Positions 58,323-64,000 of a stretch of DNA of 64,000 bases are shown here, in pieces. The notes beneath the pieces were generated by a model. It saw nothing but the letters and a program-made list of their open reading frames with translations. It did no database searches and was not told the origin of the DNA. The DNA is taken from NCBI GenBank assembly GCA_003255065.1, contig QAOA01001300.1, positions 1,378,993-1,442,992 on the forward strand, read 5' to 3'. Source of the DNA: Cercis canadensis. Lineage: Eukaryota; Streptophyta; Magnoliopsida; Fabales; Fabaceae. How positions within the stretch are numbered: the stretch's first letter is position 1; the number at the start of each line of letters is the position of its first letter. Position numbers and translations under genes: made by a program.

Positions 58323-61300
58323 ATGGATGGCATTCATGGGGGTGATTCTCGGATACACATGAGTGATGCACAACATCCTATACGTGTGCAATATGTGCAA
58401 GAACATGAACATCATGGATTGCACCACATGAGTAATGGGAATGGCATGGAGGAGGATCATAATAATGGCGGTGATAATAATGGTGGAAGTGAGAGCATGG
58501 AAGGAGAAGTTCCCTCCAACCCTGGAAATCTCCCTGACAATCATACTGCAATGATGGAGACAGGAGGTGACGGTGGGGACCAGCTCACTTTGTCTTTTCA
58601 GGGCCAGGTTTATGTATTTGACTGTGTGTCACCCGAAAAGGTGCATAATTTATCTGAGCTTAAGATGTTTATATGTGGAATCTGCACACAAGTATACCTT
58701 AAGAAGTAAAAATTGAGAATGCTTGAGTTATAAATAAGTTAGATGCATAAAAGAAACTATGGCCAAGTAGATCAATCTATTTATGAATCCGCACCTCTCC
58801 ACTTAAGAATGGCTATGAGGTATTGGTGAGGACAGATTTGAACAATGTAAAGAACCTTGTTGGTTATATGAATCTATTATTTATGCATGCTTATTTCCAT
58901 TTTCTTTTCCTTTTGGTTATTCGTTGATTAAAGAAAGGAACTAACCAGTAATGTTGACTGATTATTTCTTTCTAATCCTGCCTTCCTAGACATACAAAAG
59001 TTTAGACATGTAATGTCATGTCAATTTATAGTGCTTTTAATGCAGAAAACTTGATCCTAATATGCAGCATAACATGGTTTTTGATTCATATCCTATAACT
59101 AATCTGATTGTAATGGACCAGGGTGGATTGTCATTATTATTATTATGATAATAAATGATCTATTACTAACCAAGTTGTGGGCTACTGACTAACTGATTTT
59201 TGATTTGCCAAAAAAATGTTTTCTAATAATTTAAAGGTGTCATTTTCAGGTTCAAGCTGTACTATTATTATTGGGGGGGCGTGAAATACCTCCAACTATG
59301 CCTACCATCCCAGTAACCCCTCACCATAATAATCGGGTATTACTACATTATTTGATTGAATTGTGATTGATAGTCTTTTGCATGTCAACTATCTGGCTCA
59401 TGAAGCATTTGCCAGGGGTTTGCTGGTACTCCACAAAAATTCAGCGTCCCACAGAGATTAGCCTCATTGATTAGATTTCGTGAGAAGCGGAAAGAACGAA
59501 ATTTTGACAAAAAAATCCGTTATACTGTTCGTAAAGAGGTAGCTTTAAGGTATGGTGCTTATTATCATTATTACTTAGATTGAGCTTACTCGGAATATTA
59601 ACTTGTAGTGGAACCATTACTTTGCTGTGCTCAATGATATGAGATTGACTGTCTCATTGCTGATTCTTGTCTTAATTCAAATGGAAGCTGAAGCAGGTTA
59701 CTTTTCAACTTTTATAGATGCCAGGGATCTCATGTGCTTATATTATTTCTGATGCTATATCTCTTGTTGACAATGTTAAAAGGGTGGGAAACAGAAATAT
59801 TGGTGAGTTCCTTGATGTGTCAGCAATCATCTAGATTTGTTTGTAACAGTCAGTGGTGGAGGCCCCCAGGGGCCTCCGCCCCACCATTTTTTTTTTCTTT
59901 CTGTTTTTACAAAGAAAATTTTGGGTACTTAAACTTTGGCCCTGGATAAATTATACATGGCCTCAGCAATAATTTTTTCCTGGCTCCGCCACTGGTAACA
60001 GCCTCCTAGTTGTCATATATCACTTGATTGTTTGCCTTCAGAGATGGTTTCTAAATTCTTCCTGAAATTTATGATATATGCTACTTGCTGTATTGGGTTA
60101 TGTTTGATATTTTGATGTTCGGGGAGGGGAAGAATCTGTTTCCTTTGAGCTGACCATCAAGAGTATAGCTTACAGAATCTGTAAGCCCACAAAACATGGC
60201 ATAACTCAGTAAAATTGAATTGTGGGTACCATGGAGACTTTATACTCGTAGACTCTGTTGTCAAACCACAAATGACTTACCGTTGAAGTTCCATTCTAAC
60301 TCTTTGGCTGAAAATTGTGCCATAAGTCATCATATCAAGCAATGGAATGCAGGAATTGTGCTAATTTCTATCCTTATGTTTCCACTATTTGCTTCACTTT
60401 ATGATATAAAAAAATATATGCTTAAATACTCATACTCAATGGCAATGTTATTTTGTTATGTGATACTTGCTCACAGTTATAAGTGACTTTTGTAGAATGC
60501 AAAGAAATAAAGGTCAGTTTACTTCTTCCAAGTCAAGTAATGATGATTCTGCATCAGCTGCAACAAACTGGGGGACGAGTGAAAGCTGGTCATCAGACAA
60601 TAATGGATCACAACAGCAGGATATTGTGTAAGTTGACTGTATTCATCTAAAAAACAAGAACAAACACATGTCTTGAAGATGTATGAAGATTGAGCGGAAA
60701 GCTGACTTCCTGTTAGTTAATTTTGTTTGCATGTTCCATCATATAGAAATCAAAGTTCCAACTTCTGCCCCTTGAATTTGGTAATGCAGAGGACCTTCCT
60801 AAATAAATGCGCATTCTGGGTTGTTAATAATCCAGATTTTTGGTGTACTCTGACATCATGTGCTATATATTTCTTCCTTATTGTCTCCCCCCCACCCCCA
60901 CCCAAAAAAAATAAAAAATAAAAAACCCACACACACCAAAAGTTCAAGCACACCCAAGTGAAAATACTATGACATCTAATTTGTGTGTATCATTTGGTAA
61001 ACAATGTTTTCTGTCAATACATCTCAGTTGTAGGCACTGCGGCATCAACGAGAAGTGCACACCAATGATGCGACGTGGGCCTGAAGGGCCAAGGACCCTC
61101 TGCAATGCATGTGGACTTATGTGGGCAAATAAGGTGAATATGAGTGATTTATTTATGCCTTATGCAAATTGCTATCTTGTTTATCATTTAATTGTCAAAG
61201 GCTACACTGTGTATCAATTATGGACTTGTCATGTAATGGTAGTAGATGCACTTGATATGTATGCATGTTCTGTCAAGTGATTTAATGACCTACAAGTAAT

Positions 61301-62397
61301 CTTCTGCACTGAGTTAAGGGGATTACAACCCTCTTGTTGAAAGCAATGCTGTAATATATTTATTGTCACTAACTCTAGCATGTCTTACATTACATGATTT
61401 AATAATCACTGACATGAATTTAAGTAACATGTGTCAAGGGTCACGATGACTATTTTTTTTAGCTAGATACAAATTTTCAGATGGTGCTTGGGGCAACTTG
61501 TTACATAAAAGATAAATAAAGCTTCAAGATAGAAGAAATTGAAAACACAACCGCACAAACTAAACATATAATTCAATGTGGACGTGGCACCCCAAATGAA
61601 CAATTTGTACAGTTTACTTGACATGCATGTATCTGAGAGCTTTTAATTTACCATGTTTAAGTTTGTATGTATACTCTTGTGTTGGTGTCTATGTGAGAGT
61701 TGCTTAAAAGCGAATATCTCCAAATTATGATATTTCCTTGTAGACCGTGATATACCAACTTGAACACCAAATGGTATTTCTTATTCTGGGACCAGATGGG
61801 AAGAGAATATCTCCTCTTGGAGTTGGAGGGACTGCATGAAAGTGCAAAGAGAAGATATTCATTAAAATTGAGCTCTTATGTTGGCTTCAGAATATTAACT
61901 AATTATCTTTTGTTCTCAAACTAACATATTTTCATCTATCTTGCCTTTATGGCATGTTTCCAATTTGTGGCAGAAAATATCTGGACATGGAAGAGATGTT
62001 TCAGTGTTTCACATCAATTTAATTTCAGGAGAATACTATTCTGTTTTATGATATGTCCTTCAAAATATTTCTCAATTTCTTATTTTTCAGAAAAATAATT
62101 TCTTTGCCTTATTTTGATCTATGTTGATATTTTACATTTTCTAAATCGCAGGGAACTCTGAGGGACCTATCAAAGGCCGCAGCACCCTTGCCTGTACCTA
62201 ATTCTTCATTAAACAGGAATGAGGTGAGCAATTAAGCACTAATTAAAATTTATAATTATTTGTCTCTTGCCAACTTATAAACTCAGGCCTTTTACACAAG
62301 CTTAATTTTTCCCTTCATTGAAACTGTGCAGAACAAAAATTTTGAGGCCAACCAGATAGTTCTTAGAGTGCCGGGAGATGTTGATGATTCATCGTGA
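58323..62397 (+). CDS. ZML1: TIFY-CCT-GATA zinc-finger transcription factor (ZML group)
   Basis: Seven coding exons (58323-58640, 59250-59336, 59416-59549, 60496-60627, 61028-61133, 62152-62223, 62332-62397) give 304 aa with matching phases. An acidic, His/Asn/Gly-rich N-terminus is followed by the TIFY motif [11 protein letters not shown] (near residue 91), the usual variant in this group. The CCT domain comes next ([20 protein letters not shown] then [12 protein letters not shown]). The GATA finger is C-R-H-C with 20 residues to C-N-A-C, a class III plant GATA finger. This domain order is unique to ZIM/ZML proteins. Arabidopsis ZML1 and ZML2 act in the nucleus on light-related gene control and bind GATA and CRYR motifs. 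The N-terminus resembles ZML1, the tail GTLRDLSK resembles ZML2, so the symbol is approximate. An upstream in-frame ATG at 58143 is judged part of the leader. Confidence 0.93.
59851..59994. mobile_element. 144-bp hAT-like MITE in ZML intron 3
   Basis: Termini CAGTGGTGGAGGC and the complement CAGTGGCGGAGCC match at 11 of 13 positions. Flanks are GTAACAGT (59843-59850) and GTAACAGC (59995-60002), an 8-bp duplication with one mismatch. CAGTGGCGGA-type ends and 8-bp duplications fit hAT elements. It is too short to encode protein. Confidence 0.8.
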
Positions 62398-63086
62398 GAC
62401 TTTTTTGTTTGGGTCACCGTACAGGGTGATTCCATGAAACAAGAGTGATAGGGGAGCGCTTGCCTCTAGATGAGTTTATAAGGGCGGGTTTTACTGTGTT
62501 TTTATGAAAATGCTGACATTGACATTCTGTATTTAATATAATTCCATATATATTAGCAAATATCCTGTATTCTTGCCCTGTAACATACAGCTAAGTCTCT
62601 TTGGAGATTGTGATTAAACTCAGGTGGCTGGACTGTGCCAATGCACTCCCTGATGTTCTAATGGGGTTTAAACAGAACAATTTTTGCATAAAATTTGATC
62701 TAGTTTAATTAAGCTATGTGATAATGAACAGCTGAAAACTGGGCCATGTCTCCAAGAGACCCAAGTCTGCTTTCTCATGCAGTAATCAGCTGTTTTAGTA
62801 AGTAGTGATTAAGATAATTCCATTTTCATCTGTTGAGACATCTTTGGCGGGTTTAATTGTTTATGTCTTTCTTCCCCAAATTTGGTTGGATCTACCTTGT
62901 AATAATAAAAACATATGACTCCTTCTTTGGCGCTGAACAGAATCAGCAATAGCGAAATTATCTTTTAAATAGATTGAACACAAAATTTACACCACGGCAT
63001 GAAAATCTTAATAAAAACGTAAAAAAATTGCAAAATTTGCATGTACACTAGACACTTTATAGGTTGGCTTTTGTCACGGTATTGTC
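62398..63086. other. 3' UTRs of convergent ZML and KH genes
   Basis: The spacer between two convergent genes is probably mostly 3' UTR from both sides. AATAAT/AATAAA-like words occur near 62901 (+) and in the complement near 62970-63010. No further gene is seen. Confidence 0.5.
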
Positions 63087-64000
63087 TCAGGCCGCTGTTT
63101 GCCCACAAAAAATGAAAGCTTGAATTAGGCTTTGGGCAGCACGAGTTTGCTCTGGTGCTCCAGACAAGATCACCAAACCTTCAGTAGCACCAGGCTTCGG
63201 ATCATGAACCATCACGTTTGCACCAGAGATCTGAGGAAACTTGAAAGGGTCAAAACCAATAAAACTATTTCTAGCACTATATTGTATGGTTGATTCAATA
63301 CCAAATAAATTGAGTAACCGGACATAGACCTGCCGGATCTGAATTAGGCTGCTATTGTTCTCCCCATAAATGTAGGTCAAATAGACTTGAGGAATGGTGA
63401 CCTCGACAGAAGTGCTGGTCAGATTCTGAATTGGATTTCCATTCCTGGAAATAACATTCATACAACATGAAATTATGAACATTCACAGCCAAATAAAGGA
63501 TAACTTTTGTTTACACCCTTCTATATCTTGCCATATAGAACATACTATCAGAAAAACCAGCTTTTTTCATTCTACTATGGATGTGATCAGCCCAAAAATC
63601 TAGTCAATCTTATCCAAAGAATACTGTTAACCCTAACTGAACTGGGAGAAGGGGAGGCGGCTGTCCCATAATGCCAACAGAACCCTACTAATTATATTAG
63701 TCTACTGGGTGGTCAGGATAATTGCTAGACATGACTAGCTGCCACCATCATGTGATTATCCCATTTAGAACAACTTTTCCAAAATATTCAATTACTTAAA
63801 AGATCTACCGGAGTAAAGAATCACCTTCCAGGAGGCACATTCCTTGAAGCCAAACTTGAAGCATCAGCAGGTACCCCTGGATTTCCTCTGCCGACGGCCT
63901 GAAAGACAAACCAAAAATATTTGCTTATAAGGACACTTGTACAGACAAAATGGGAGGTGAAGCAAAAAAAAGGAAAAAAAAAATTAGAAACAACACCCCC
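63087..64000 (-). CDS. KH-domain RNA-binding protein, C-terminal part (runs off window)
   Basis: The last three coding exons are visible on the minus strand: 63825-63898, 63330-63444 and 63087-63230; the 5' part lies beyond 64000. They encode a Gly/Ala-rich linker (GRGNPGVPADASS) and the final KH domain. In it VEVTIPQVYLTYIYGENN leads into LIQIRQ, then ISGANVMVHDPKPGATEG and the helix APEQTRAAQSLIQAF, ending FCGQTAA-stop. The GXXG loop reads GENN, so its second glycine is missing, as in the last KH domain of HEN4/At4g18375-like proteins. These nuclear proteins bind pre-mRNA. The 99-nt intron between the last two exons has no stop and a length divisible by three. Confidence 0.85.
63231..63329 (-). 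other. Stop-free, in-frame 99-nt intron in the KH gene
   Basis: On the minus strand the exon ends CGGCAG before donor GTCTATG, and the acceptor TTTCCTCAG precedes ATCTCTGG. Removing it joins LIQIRQ to ISGANV, the continuous KH-domain sequence known from relatives. Keeping it would insert 33 residues (start VYVRLLNLF) without a frame change or stop. Confidence 0.75.

Overview
This window is nuclear DNA from a flowering plant, most likely a woody rosid eudicot. The evidence is AT-rich intergenic DNA, many short GT-AG introns, plant-only gene families (LOB domain, TIFY/CCT/GATA, MSR) and many small class II transposons. The species cannot be named from the sequence. Short N runs at 32825, 43402, 48112-48121 and 56559 mark poor assembly spots.

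Layout. 1-4335: AT-rich intergenic DNA with a 0.8-kb foldback element. 4336-7964 (+): MSR1-type mannan-synthesis-related O-fucosyltransferase-like protein. 9001-9073 (+): tRNA-Lys(UUU). 9505-10279 (+): class I LOB-domain protein like LBD24. 11724-25899 (-): a 33-exon autoinhibited plasma-membrane Ca2+-ATPase (ACA9 type). 26000-35400: transposon-rich desert with a 5.2-kb hAT-like element carrying a nested foldback element, a Mutator-like foldback element and a PIF/Harbinger-like element. 36259-37752 (+): ribosomal protein uL30 (RPL7), with telo-boxes upstream. 40169-45171 (-): MTPC4-type cation diffusion facilitator. 46438-53548 (-): class I Golgi alpha-mannosidase (MNS1/MNS2). 55832-57284: two tandem copies of a 726-bp unit that contains a foldback element. 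58323-62397 (+): TIFY-CCT-GATA factor (ZML type). 63087-64000 (-): 3' end of a KH-domain RNA-binding protein that runs off the window.

All exon joins below were made by hand. Phase is kept through every junction of the six multi-exon genes and of the partial KH gene, so the models are internally consistent. The genes form no pathway or operon. Their grouping is conserved synteny: from memory, Arabidopsis At1g51580-At1g51630 (KH, MNS1, ZML2, MTPC4, MSR2) and At3g21160-At3g21190 (MNS2, ZML1, ACA9, MSR1) each keep a subset, and this window carries the union. MNS and MSR both act in glycan metabolism at the Golgi, but nothing in the sequence links their regulation.

I found no undescribed defence, biosynthetic or mobile system. 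The most interesting signals are the unfractionated syntenic block, at least five unrelated foldback elements each with a 9-bp target duplication, the hAT-like element with a possible captured gene fragment, a stop-free 99-nt intron inside a KH domain, and a GC-AG intron in ACA9.
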